From NCBI GenBank assembly GCA_030141605.1, contig JAQGDQ010000161.1, positions 188,001-248,000 on the forward strand: 60,000 nt of DNA, read 5' to 3'. Positions 12,160 to 22,352 of the stretch are shown piece by piece. The translations under genes were made by a program, and so were the position numbers. Source of the DNA: Tubiluchus corallicola. Its lineage: Eukaryota; Priapulida; Priapulimorpha; Priapulimorphida; Tubiluchidae. The notes under the pieces are model-generated. The model was given only the letters and a program-made list of their open reading frames with translations. It had not been told where the DNA came from and ran no database searches. The first letter of the stretch is position 1. The number at the start of each line of letters is the position of its first letter.

Positions 12160-13200
12160 AAAATTCAGCCTTTGCAGGAAATTTTCACAAATGTTTATTT
12201 TATTATTCTCTTAATGTCCAGGTTATTAATATTACTGATGTCACCACCAACAATTAGGTAAATTTTAATGTGTAAAGAAATTGGGATGTAACCTAGAGTT
12301 GGAACAGCAATTCTGTTGACATCGCAGATGCTTTGATCATTCACTAAGCCACCACAGTCAACAAAGTGAGCGATCTAACTTTAGAAGTGCCTTTGGAGAT
12401 GGTTGGCAATCTACAAAGGATGCGCTTTGGGTTGCCTTGACCACTAAAAAAGGGACAAAAAGTTGACGTGTGAGGCAATGGATATGCTAACTTATTAACT
12501 TGGAAATTCCATAGTTTAATTGCCGGAAATCCAGATTTACTTTGTCGACTATAATTCTTAAATTTGTTTATTGGTGTGTAAGGTAACTATACTTTATAAT
12601 AGGAAGATTATTATAATCTTGTATTACTATCTACATGCGTGTTTTAGTATTTTTGTATGAACTACGAAAATGCCCTGGAGGCTGGGTGTCGAATTAACTT
12701 GCGCTTCGGAGTCGTAGGGAATTGCGATAATAAGAATCAGCAATTTTTCTAAAAGCACGGCATACGAAGTTTGGCTCTTTTGCAGCGATTGTGAAATTGC
12801 GACGTAATTTTCTGATTTGTCGTGGTCGTTTTTCATTTTAATTTTTCACAATTTTGTGATTCTTTGTCTTCAAAATTTAACACAATTTATTGGTAAAGTT
12901 GTAGACGTTTGTCACTACAACATTTTACCGCGGTGAAAGACAGAGAGTAATAGCGAAACACACCAGCGAGTTGAGAAAGTTTGGAATAGTTTGGATAAAA
13001 TTAATGACTTTTCCCGTGCTAAGTAGTTGCGTTAGTGGAGCTGCGACACATTTTGATAGTGCAACAAACAAGCTCTATTGCAATCCACATTTGTTTATGA
13101 AGTTCCCGAAGCATCGAAATTATTGGCGTAACAAGAAGAGCACATCTGCATGTCAACATATGCTAAGCAGGAATCTACATCGGAAATTACTACCTTGTAG
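12160..13200. other. Upstream region of eIF5
   Basis: No coding domain seen. This stretch should hold the eIF5 promoter and any upstream 5'-UTR exon. A possible acceptor (CTTGTAG) ends at 13200, 36 bases before the eIF5 ATG; its pyrimidine tract is weaker than in the other three genes. Confidence 0.35.
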
Positions 13201-13236
13201 GACCTTTTTGTTGTTGAAAGAGCTAAATCTAAGAAA

Positions 13237-14559
13237 ATGGCTGTCAACGTCAATAGAGGAGTTACAGATCAATTCTATCGTTATAAGATGCCTAAACTCA
13301 TAGCGAAGGTTGAGGGAAAGGGTAATGGAATTAAAACCGTCATAGTTAACATGCCGGAAGTTGCAAAAGCTCTGTCTAGGCCACCAGCTTATCCAACAAA
13401 GTTTTTTGGTTGTGAGCTTGGTGCGCAAACGACGATGGATTTAAAGAATGACCGCTTTATAGTAAATGGAGCTCACGATGCTGCACGTCTGCAGGATATG
13501 CTGGATACCTTTATCAAGAAATTTGTTCTTTGTCCTCAATGTGACAACCCTGAAACCGAATTGCAAGTCAGTCAGAAAAAGCAGTTAATCCACCAAAGAT
13601 GTGTTGCTTGTGGTTACCAAGGCCCAATTGATATGCGTCATAAACTTACAACCTACATTTTGAAGAATCCCCCTAACATTTCTGGATACACCGACTCTAA
13701 CACACCAAGCAAGAAAGACAAGAGAGGTTCTCGCAAAACGAAGGCAAATGTGGAGGAAAATGGAAAGGAGCCAGAAGATGTAAGTCCGACAAATAGCCCT
13801 CCTGAAACACCTGTTGATGAGCGAGACAATAATTGGATAGATGATTGGGGTGACGATGTTAGTCGGGATGCAATTGAAAAGCGGATGGAATCTTTAAGTT
13901 CTGGTGCAAAAGGCCTAACACTCAATGATGAATTGGAAAAAACAACAAACCAGCGTTTAGAAATATTGTTTGAGTTTGTTAAGGAGAAAAAGGCTGCCGG
14001 ACTACCTGACGGAGCAGATAAGGAAATACTAGCAGAAGCGGAACGTCTGGAAGTGAAGGACAAAGGTACCCTTGTATTGGCAGAACTCTTTTTTAATGCA
14101 GACATGTTGAAACAAATCATAACCTTCAGAAAGTACTTCCTTAGATTTACCCACCAAAACAAAAAAGCCCAGAAATACCTGTTGGGTGGATTCGAATTGC
14201 TTGTTAACAAATATAAAGATGTCCTCTTGCCCAAAACAGCTCACATTCTGAAAGCCTTCTATGATGCTGATATCGTTGAAGAAGACGTCATTCTCGATTG
14301 GGCAAAGAAACCTGTTAAGAAATATGTTTCCAAGGAGATGGTTCAGCAGATTCATACTAAAGCAGCACCTTTTGTTAACTGGCTAAAAGAAGCGGATGAA
14401 GAAAGCAGCGAGGAAAGTGAAGAAGAAGAAGTTGGTATTGTCTATGATAGCAAGGCAAAAGACAAATTATCTGTTGAAGTTGTTAAGCCAGCAAAGCTTC
14501 CAGAAAGCAATGATAGTGCTGAGGATGAGGAAGACGACCTTGACATTGATGACATTTAA
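13237..14559 (+). CDS. EIF5: Eukaryotic translation initiation factor 5 (eIF5), intronless
   Basis: 440-residue eIF5, the GTPase-activating protein for eIF2 during start-codon recognition. The N-terminal domain (about 1-145) carries the GAP arginine finger Arg15 in DQFYRYKMP and a zinc ribbon with Cys99, Cys102, Cys122 and Cys125. A charged linker (about 150-225) includes NWIDDWGDD. The C-terminal W2/HEAT domain (about 230-390), which binds eIF2 beta, eIF3 and eIF1, contains the acidic and aromatic boxes EEDVILDWAKK (348-358) and FVNWLKEADEESSEE (about 379-393). A second acidic stretch closes the protein (EDEEDDLDIDDI). Length fits animal eIF5. The start MAVNVNRGVTDQFYR matches the conserved N-terminus. 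The coding region has no introns, unlike typical animal eIF5 genes, yet shows no retrocopy decay, so it is likely the working gene. Confidence 0.97.
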   Translation: MAVNVNRGVTDQFYRYKMPKLIAKVEGKGNGIKTVIVNMPEVAKALSRPPAYPTKFFGCELGAQTTMDLKNDRFIVNGAHDAARLQDMLDTFIKKFVLCPQCDNPETELQVSQKKQLIHQRCVACGYQGPIDMRHKLTTYILKNPPNISGYTDSNTPSKKDKRGSRKTKANVEENGKEPEDVSPTNSPPETPVDERDNNWIDDWGDDVSRDAIEKRMESLSSGAKGLTLNDELEKTTNQRLEILFEFVKEKKAAGLPDGADKEILAEAERLEVKDKGTLVLAELFFNADMLKQIITFRKYFLRFTHQNKKAQKYLLGGFELLVNKYKDVLLPKTAHILKAFYDADIVEEDVILDWAKKPVKKYVSKEMVQQIHTKAAPFVNWLKEADEESSEESEEEEVGIVYDSKAKDKLSVEVVKPAKLPESNDSAEDEEDDLDIDDI

Positions 14560-15000
14560 CTCATTATAAAGCGTGAAATATAATATGGTGTTATTTGTGG
14601 GTAAATTTAAATCTATAAGCTTCTATTTGTGTAGATAATTGTTATTTGGAGTGTGCCATCTGATTTATTTTTAAATGGCTTAGTTGAGTGCAGTATTTTA
14701 CATCACTTCTAGTAGACTTTTTTGATTATCTCTCACAAGATTTCATATTAAATTAGATTTTTTTGCTGAAAGATTGTGTTTAAACATTGGGTTGTTTTTT
14801 AGCTTGTATACTTCATTCTCTTGTCTTTGACCTGCATCATATATATAATATGTATGTATGTTATCAATAACTATTCGTTTGGCAAAGCAATTTCTGTTGT
14901 TTTTAGCTTTTTTGTTTGAATATTTAAAATTTACTAGTAAAATGTAGTAGACAACTAAAAAAAACCATACATCACCTGCTAGCATTTAATCACTAAAAAT

Positions 15001-15006
15001 AATAAA
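15001..15006 (+). terminator. Polyadenylation signal of eIF5
   Basis: AATAAA about 440 bases after the eIF5 stop codon. Confidence 0.35.
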
Positions 15007-18000
15007 ACAAGAAGATTTCGTTGGCACAAAAAGTTCATTTGGCTTTGCTTAACAATGAACAATTATGTCATGCAAATTAGAATAATTTTGTGGTAACTAA
15101 GCCACCAAGATGACATTAGCAATGTTATAGCTATTGTCTAATTAACAAGTACATGTATTAAAGAGCCAGCCAGCATTTGCATAATATATTTTGTATGTAG
15201 CTAAACGATAACGACTTACTTAATTTGTATTACTGAGGACCAAACAAATTGCTACAAATTCCACGTTATGTGACTACATGTATTTTGTATGCATAGAAAC
15301 TCGATGTGACTGGAGTTCTATTAAGAGTAAACTCAGTTCATCAGAGTTGGCAGTACAATAGTTTCCAGTTTGCTTATATCACTTGCAGTTGCCATTAAAT
15401 TTTTAACAATAAAGGCATTGAAAGTTATGAATTTTCAGCTCAAACGAAAAAGATATTAAATTTTAACCACAAAACAATATAGGGTGCAATGTTTTAAGTA
15501 AAACATAAAGACCAATATAAGTAGAACTTTATAAAGAAAGCTTTAGGTTTAGCTTAATAAGTGGCACAGTTTACAATTTTGCTTGTAATGAATGTATAAA
15601 TGGAATACGTGTTTCAAATCTTACACTGGTATGGGAACTCCTGATAATACTCGTGCATCATCATCATGTGCTCGTTAGGTCAATTGTAGACTTTGGGCAG
15701 GCAAAATTCTAAAATAAAAGAAATCTGCCCTCTGGACAGGTAAACATGGCAGTTCAGCAAAAAACTAGACACTGCTATGCCAGTGACTTGTCAGCACAAT
15801 TTTTTCCGTATGCTCGTGCATACAGTCATGTAAATTTAACTTTGTTTTATCCAGAACAAGATAGTGGCACCATCTATCGTCGGAAAACTGCAACGCATTT
15901 GTATGGCTGAGTGACTTATTGTACATTGGTGCATTATAATTATTGGACATAAGTTTTTCACATTACAAATCTGATACAATTAGTCTGTTGTTGCTGTCAT
16001 ACTGACAAACATGTAACATCAAACGTTTTTATAGAGGTTGGAGAAGCAGATTACTGAGACTATAAAATTAAAGTCCTACTACATCATGCATCAATTAGCA
16101 AAAATCCGACAAAAACGTTTAGCACATAATCGGGTGGATTTTTATGAAATTATTGTGACAACCAATAATACGTGAATATTCCCAGTATCACAATTACTTT
16201 GTTTTACCTATTATTAACGATTGTAATTATAGATTACTAATGCTTTACCTATGCAAATGTTATTTGCTCTAGACTTACTTGCTGCATAATGGCAATTCAA
16301 AAAGTTCTTTAATGAGTGTGGAACAATGGAACTACATTGTTTGTTATTAATTTTTTAAAAGTGACCCACCACTTTACTTCATACATTCAGTTCAGTTCTA
16401 CAGCACACCATTTCGACATGCAAGCTGGAACACAACACTCAACAATAGGACCTACGTATGTTGATGTTTGTGGGGAGACCAGAACCTCGCTTATAATCAA
16501 GGCTACATAAGATTAGCTAATGACTCGGCAGAAGTATTTTGCCACGTTCTCATGGTGCAAAGTTGTCACAAACCAGCATTGGCGTTGCTTAACTTTGGTT
16601 GCAAAGTATATCCGTAACCAGTCGGTCATTCGCCTCTGCTTGTACTACATTCTTTTTCCAAAAAGTATGGAACTACACGAAGTTCAAGACCACGTATAAA
16701 TCACCACGTACTGACTGGTGGTTGGTTGCAAATACGTCTTAGTCTCACAATAGTAGTAACGCAGAGTGCGCTAGGTTTTTGTAGTATTTTTATAGAATTA
16801 GACATATTTTACACAACTGACCGGGTAATAACGATTGAAAAAAGACCTACACTTTCTATTCTTATATCACAAAACAGAGCCAGTTGAAAATTGCATGAAT
16901 AAATATCAAAAATTACTGTAGTGACTAAATCAAATAACAATCTGTAAAAAAATAGCACTTAACTCTACTTAAGGTTTATTTCAGGTGAAATGTAGAATCC
17001 TAATGAGTCTTTTCAGCATTTAGTCACAAAAATATAATTTCTGAGACAATGGAAACACTTTACATTTTTTACTGTTTGATTCTGAACCTGGCCCACTTTT
17101 CTGTCTTCTGCTGATAATACTTTCATCCCTGCAATTAATGTACTATTATTGTATTCGAATTAATTTTGTTGAAAGACGAAACCTTTATTAGTCTTTTTTA
17201 TCTTCATCCGATTTATAATAATATGTATTTCTTTTAACATTAACCAGAAGTCCTTTATTTTGGTCACTTTATTAAAATGAACAACAATTATTTCCTAGGC
17301 AAGGTAGATTTGTTGCCATAACTATTTGTCTGTACGCGTACAAAATAACAAAAAAAATTAAAATTATTAATTGCATGTAAACTTTACATAAATTTAGCTA
17401 GCAAGTGTATACCGATTAACTAAAAATGTACGTCGTAGCAATTTAACTAGTACGTTTAATAGGCTTCGTTAATAAGACTATTGACCGATTTAAAGGCTTC
17501 ATACCTTTCAGTCACATTATGGTTCTGATTTTAAACTGTCACCATATGCCAGGCCGGGGACTCGACAATGCAAATGGCAGATCAGTATTATTATTTGATA
17601 ATAATTCATTATTTATGTAGTTAAAAGTATTTCACTGTCCAGGCAGTGTCAAGTCTGCAATTACAGATTTCATGACAAAGATTGAGATTTTCAAATCCTT
17701 TAGTTTAAGCTATTCACAATTTTTTTCAATAAATCTATACAGTCGCTAGATATGAATTAAAACAACAGACAAAATCATGTTATAACAGCTATGTTCCTTG
17801 CCAAATTCGTTGAGAATTATTAATATTTAGTTTTGTAGTATTAGAAAGCTGTAAAGTATTTTAATTAAAATTATCAGTGTCTATCAAAGACATATATAGA
17901 TATTTTCGTTGAAATATACAAAAATTCAAACTTTAGTGCTAAAGTAGTATTCTGTAATAACAGTATATCAATTAACGGTATCATTAAAGATTGTACATAA

Positions 18001-18210
18001 ATGTAATGCGTTAACTTTGTGCCTATGTGGACACTTTAACAGAACGATAAATTTACTTTAACTCTGACTGAAAATTTCTGTCATTGCTATCAAGCACATC
18101 GTGCTCTTGTCATTTGTCTTTACTTTCTAAAAGTTAAATTTCCTTCCCATAATAAGGAAACGGAGTTCACCTTGCAAATATTATAATTCAACAGAAAACC
18201 GCGTGTTTCA
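15007..18210. other. Intergenic, AT-rich, one dispersed repeat
   Basis: About 3.2 kb between the convergent eIF5 and DIRAS genes. No coding domain recognised. It contains the second 46-bp dispersed repeat copy (16460-16505). The DIRAS 3' UTR lies in the last part. Confidence 0.4.
16460..16505 (+). repeat. Dispersed 46-bp repeat, copy 2
   Basis: Same orientation and length as 4193-4238, differing at a few positions (for example GGGGAGACCAGAACC against GGCGAGATCAGAACT). Flanking sequence is unrelated. Confidence 0.6.
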
Positions 18211-18810
18211 CTACATCACCAAACACTTTCCCTTCAACATTTCTTTCCTCTTTTGAGAGCGCGATTTCTTCGTTTCCAATTGTAAACTCATAGTTCGCCG
18301 CTTTTCTAACTGTAACAGTTCTTGGAAAAGTTCTTTCACGTTATGATTTGTCTTGGCAGAGGTCTCCATGAACCCACAGTTCCAAGATTTGGCCAGTGTG
18401 ATACCATCCTGTACCGAGACCTCCCTCGCCGTTTCGTCACACTTGTTCGCGACCAACATGACCGGAATCCCGTCCGTGTCCGGACCTTTAATGTCTCGTA
18501 TCTCGTCCCATATTGGTTTCAGTTCTTCCATCGATTGTTTACTCGTAATGGCGTAAACTAGTATGAAAGCATGACCTTTAGATATGCTTAGTCGCTGCAT
18601 GGCTGGAAATTGATGACTACCGGTAGTGTCCGTTATTTGTAGTGTACAAATGTTTTTGTTACAACTAATCACCTGCCTATACGTGTCCTCAATTGTGGGA
18701 ATGTAATTCTCGCGAAAAGTGCCCCGCACGAATCGTAAAACAAGGGAGGATTTTCCTACCCCACCCGCGCCAAACACAACTACTCGATAATCGTTGCTTT
18801 GTTCTGGCAT
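18211..18810 (-). CDS. DIRAS: DIRAS-type Ras-family GTPase, intronless
   Basis: 199-residue small GTPase of the DIRAS (Di-Ras/Rig) subfamily. The start [17 protein letters not shown] is almost identical to vertebrate DIRAS1/2. Motifs: P-loop GAGGVGKS at 14-21, effector loop YIPTIEDTY at 36-44, DTTGSHQF at 61-68 where Ras has DTAGQ (Ser replaces the catalytic Gln, a DIRAS hallmark linked to a mostly GTP-bound state), NKCD at 122-125, SAK at 151-153, a basic tail and a CAAX box CLVM at 196-199. It is expected at the plasma membrane after prenylation, acting as a Ras-antagonising signalling GTPase. I chose the ATG at 18810-18808 over the longer open frame because it gives the conserved N-terminus, and a TTTGTTTCAG acceptor lies 33 bases upstream (exon start 18843), so the extra upstream codons are intron or UTR. 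Confidence 0.96.
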   Translation of the reverse strand: MPEQSNDYRVVVFGAGGVGKSSLVLRFVRGTFRENYIPTIEDTYRQVISCNKNICTLQITDTTGSHQFPAMQRLSISKGHAFILVYAITSKQSMEELKPIWDEIRDIKGPDTDGIPVMLVANKCDETAREVSVQDGITLAKSWNCGFMETSAKTNHNVKELFQELLQLEKRRTMSLQLETKKSRSQKRKEMLKGKCLVM

Positions 18811-18843
18811 TACTCTTAGTCGTATACTTCTATCTTTCTGAAT

Positions 18844-20128
18844 CTGAAACAAAATAAACAACAACGTGTTAGTAAACAAAACCTTCTAAAAATAAAAAGT
18901 ATTTCAGCTAGCTGAATTAGTTTCAGAGTAGAAATGAATTTGGGATAATTTAGGAAACAGTATCGGTCTTCTGAAATTTCTATCGTAAAGCAGCCTCCCA
19001 AAGGTGCTACGTTAAACTAATAAAAGCCAAATAACATTAATAAAAAAGGTGCACTTTATGTATGCTGGCACATGTGAGTAACGCAGAAAATTTCATTGGC
19101 TAAAATGACTTCTGCAAAATTTCGAATCAATTGCATTGGGCGTTGAAACAGTAAGGCATGATTAACCAAAAAAAAACTTCCTGTTAACCAACGTTTATGT
19201 ATAATAATGTTGTATAAAATCAGCCATTGAAGACGAGCAACATTTCTTAATTAATTGTGGAAAATATAAAATGGACAGGGAAGAATCTTTCACTAATATT
19301 GCAAGTTATGTCCTAACTTTACAACGATGAGGAATGACGAAAAACATTTGTTTTTCAGGAAGCAACGACTAAGAACTATTAATAATTGTTTGTAATTAAA
19401 GAAATTATACAATTTAATACTCATACAATTTGAAAGTTAATTTTGTTATAAATTTTAGAGTGCTATTTATGCATGTAAAGTTGAGTTGATGATATACATC
19501 AGGATTTGATGATGTTTGTATGTAATAAATGTGTGCTCTTGTAAATACGTTTCAGCTACTGTTTCCAAATTAAGTACAGCAAGCTGCGTTGATATTAAAT
19601 TGTCTGATTTTTCGTCCCATATGTTTGGGCTTGCAATATAGAAAATGCCATAAGTCAACGCAGGCACACTATAATGAATCAACGAACAAGAAGATTATTT
19701 TAGCCAATAAACATTTCTCTCTCGCGCTTGAAAGCTATACGCAATTTCTAAATACCCAGGAGTAAACTATAATTAAATAGTCTGTAGCGGCGTTCCCCAA
19801 AGAAATTGCACAAGGTTGAGTGGCTGCTGTAATGCAATGATGACTGACTATGTGCAGTTATGAAGAAAAATTAAATTTTACAAATTATAATACGGGTTAT
19901 GTACTAAAGCTATTCCAAGTGGAGACATTTTTATTGTTAACATTTTAACTATGCACAAAGTGATACAAAATGTTATCGCTTAATTAACGGTACTTTTACT
20001 GTACCAAGATAGCCAGTATGGAAAATGAGGGCAAATTAAAAGACAAACCAAGAAAATTTTCAGGGAATGAAATGAAGTAGAAGAGAGTTCTTCTTACTAC
20101 TATGAAAAGTTCTTAAGTGGTGTTTATA
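18844..20128. other. 5' flank or 5' intron of DIRAS, no gene seen
   Basis: A 3' splice site (AG at 18845-18844 on the minus strand) means at least part of this is an intron or outron of the DIRAS transcript. No donor could be chosen with confidence. No other gene recognised. Confidence 0.4.
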
Positions 20129-20304
20129 TAGCATCCGGCATGCGCATGCGTTATGGGGATGCGGAATAGAGAAAATCTGTTTATACCGCTTTCGATGCAC
20201 CGTTATCTGACCTGCGTTATGCGTTACTTTTTCTGCAGCGATTTTCTATTGACTGTTTTCGGCAGGTGGATAAAATGTATAACGCATTCGCATTTCGGAT
20301 GCTA
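20129..20304. mobile_element. Palindromic MITE-like element, about 176 bp
   Basis: The left end TAGCATCCGGCATGCGCATG and the reverse complement of the right end (TAGCATCCGAAATGCGAATG) match at 17 of 20 positions, and similarity continues through GCGTTAT. Inner segments also pair loosely (AATAGAGAAAATC against a reverse-complement CAATAGAAAATCGC). There is no coding capacity. Small size, terminal inverted repeats and internal palindromy fit a non-autonomous DNA transposon. No clear target-site duplication beyond a possible TA. Confidence 0.6.
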
Positions 20305-20369
20305 CATAAACTCGTTAAAAAAGTCTTTCAAGTTACAACGCTCTAATGAGCGGTTCACATTAGATCAAA

Positions 20370-20710
20370 GAGTGGTTTCCAACCTTTTTTGACCCGTTCC
20401 CCCCTTTTGAAGGCTGCTGATTCTCTTCCCCCCCCCCAACCCACAAACAAAACGAAAAATGCATTTTTTTAATTTAATTTTTTTTAATTTAATTTTTTTA
20501 ATTTCAACATTTTTTTATTCATGAATAATAATACAATCTGTGGTCACCACATTCAATGTGACTTTTGCTCCTTTTGAGAGGACACGATTTTCTTGATGTC
20601 GGGGGTTGTGACTGAGAGTGCCACTCTGAAATCATTGCTCATATCTAATCGGTTGTGTGCTTTCGTTTTCACTATTGCCATGCTAGTAAAGGCTGTCATT
20701 TAATACCAAA
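20370..20710 (-). mobile_element. hAT transposon relic, 3' end
   Basis: Ends at about 20370 with AGTGGTTTCCAACC, close to the CAGTGGTTCCCAACC terminus common in hAT elements, followed inward by C-rich and T-rich tracts. It contains the C-terminal end of a hAT transposase (20553-20699). The 5' part of the element is missing. Confidence 0.6.
20553..20699 (-). pseudogene. hAT transposase C-terminal fragment
   Basis: Reading 48 residues to a stop on the minus strand: the stretch VKTKAHNRLDMSNDFRVALS followed by TTPDIKKIV matches the usual C-terminal end of SCAND3/ZBED5/FAM200-type hAT transposases (pattern K-x-K-x-x-N-R-L-D-x-x-x-D-L-R-V-A-L-S). The catalytic RNase H-like core and zinc finger upstream are absent, so it is a remnant. 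Confidence 0.6.
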
Positions 20711-20807
20711 TTTAACGTTTTGACACAAAGAAATTACTACAGTCATACGTCACTTCACTGTGTGTGATAATCAATGCAGGTGATCATTACCAAGAAGAAA
20801 CCATATT

Positions 20808-21086
20808 ATGTATTATCATATTGAATCTTTTACCCATTATTTGTTTGAATGTCCTCTATATGTTCTAAGTAGAAAACAACTTATTCTGAAGTTATACTTA
20901 ATTGTAATACTTAAGTCCAATTTGTACTTAGACAATATTATTCCATTTAACATTATTCTCTTAGATACTGAATCTCCAATTAGCATACTCTTAAATGGTA
21001 GTATCCTTCTAAACAATGACCAAAATATAGTTATATTTGATATTGTTCAAACATGTATAAAATGCTCGACTCGCTTATTAGTGTAA
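20808..21086 (+). pseudogene. LINE ORF2 C-terminal fragment
   Basis: 92-residue open frame containing FTHYLFECPLYVLSR, the H-x-L-F-x-C-P-x-Y pattern of the C-terminal zinc-binding region after the reverse transcriptase in non-LTR retrotransposons. It is followed by an ILLNGSILLNND segment and a closing helix, as in that region of such ORFs. An in-frame stop lies just upstream and no RT motif precedes it, so it is a 5'-truncated, decayed copy. Confidence 0.5.
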
Positions 21087-21157
21087 TATTTTCACTAATG
21101 TATGTATTTCATTGCATATTAGATCGTAACCTATTTCATCTTCAACAGCTACATTAC

Positions 21158-21431
21158 CTGTAAATCATTTCTTCTTCCTGGGGCCTCTTTAGCAGTGGTA
21201 ACTGTGGCTACTTGTTTATTTGTCTCTTTAACAGTAATAAAAGTACGGCTATAAAAAAGAAAAGAAGCCATCTCAAATCCGTCAGATGTACGTACGAATC
21301 TCAAAATAGTTTCTCCACGTTTAAGTGTACTTCCCTTATAGTCATAAACTGCATTCATAAAGAAATTGCGATAGACAAGAAGGCCATTGTCCGTATAAAC
21401 AATGATGTGAAAATTACAGTCAGCATAGATC
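21158..21431 (-). CDS. Candidate isolated coding exon, unknown protein
   Basis: A minus-strand frame open from a TGA near 21443 to a consensus donor (ACAG/GTAATG, exon end 21158). The predicted peptide includes NAVYDYKGSTLKRGETILRF and TSDGFEMASFLF and has a protein-like composition unlike neighbouring AT-rich frames. The acceptor could be at 21432 or at a more pyrimidine-rich site (AATGCAG) further in. I recognise no family. No partner exon found; a retrotransposon or chance origin is possible. Confidence 0.25.
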
Positions 21432-22029
21432 CTGATCTCAATTCAGGCAAGATATTCTATCTTTAAAAAACTGAATAAAAGAGCGACTAAAAATCTGATT
21501 GAATAAATAGCAAATGTGTCACGAATGATAAAAAACTTGCCGAATTAGCACTTATTTTTAGATTGTGTGTCAAAAAGAACAAGAAGATTTTGAAGAACGC
21601 CTATGCGGATTTAGAAATTTGTTTTTTGTTTACATCATTTTCAGGCCCATTTACGACATCAGCTCTTAAAATATAGCGAAGAAACGTAAAAATTTCGCAG
21701 ACGCATAATGTAGACTGCTCTTAGCACTCTAGAAAACAGCCTACATTCCTCTCAAGCCTCAACAGCTTTCTAAACACATTCTACTTATTAAACTAAGGCA
21801 CTCGACAGGCTTCGAGTGACGTCTCACATATGGCAATGACGTAATCAAGACGTGGTTAATTTGATAAAACTGCTTACTTAAAAGAGCTTTTTTCTCATCC
21901 GAGTTATGTTTTCTGGCTTCTTCAATATAAGCTTAGTTAAGTGTAACTCTGTAAGCCAGTGCGTGGAGGTGTAACTAAAGATAGGTAACACTAGATAGTT
22001 AAAAGTAACCCAGCACTGGCTTCCTATGG

Positions 22030-22350
22030 TAGCAACAGCACCAACAGCAATACCAGCAGCATTAGCGGCAATGACAAACGGCAAAAGTAGCAATAAGAAC
22101 GACAACAGTGACAATGACAGCAACAGCAACAGCAGCAACCACAACAGGAGGAACAACAGCAAAAACAACAACAGAGACGCAACAAATAACAGCATAACTA
22201 TCATGATCATCATCAGCGGCGGTGGTGGCGACGACGACGGCGGCGGCAACAAACAACAACAGCGACAACAGCGACAACAGCGACAACAGCAACAACACCA
22301 GCAACAGCAACAACAACAACAACAACAGCAGCAGCGACGATTACGGCAAT
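22030..22350 (+). repeat. Degenerate CAA/CAG trinucleotide tract
   Basis: About 320 bases dominated by ACA/GCA/CAA triplets, purest at about 22250-22340 where it would read as polyglutamine with Arg interruptions. The open frames on both strands across it are by-products of the repeat. No start context, splice signal or domain supports a real protein. Confidence 0.85.
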
Positions 22351-22352
22351 AG

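Noticed and set aside
13653-14355. Long minus-strand ORFs opposite eIF5
   Set aside because: Shadow frames of the eIF5 coding region; eIF5 has all family motifs on the plus strand.
17545-17600. GTCGAGTCCCCGGCC word like a tRNA T arm (minus strand)
   Set aside because: Isolated match without an A box or structure.
18811-18879. N-terminal extension of DIRAS
   Set aside because: The extra 23 codons cross a TTTGTTTCAG acceptor and are not found in the family; MPEQSNDYR is the conserved start.
22026-22352. Polyglutamine-rich ORF and opposing polyleucine ORFs
   Set aside because: Explained by the CAA/CAG repeat. No splice sites, start context or domain.
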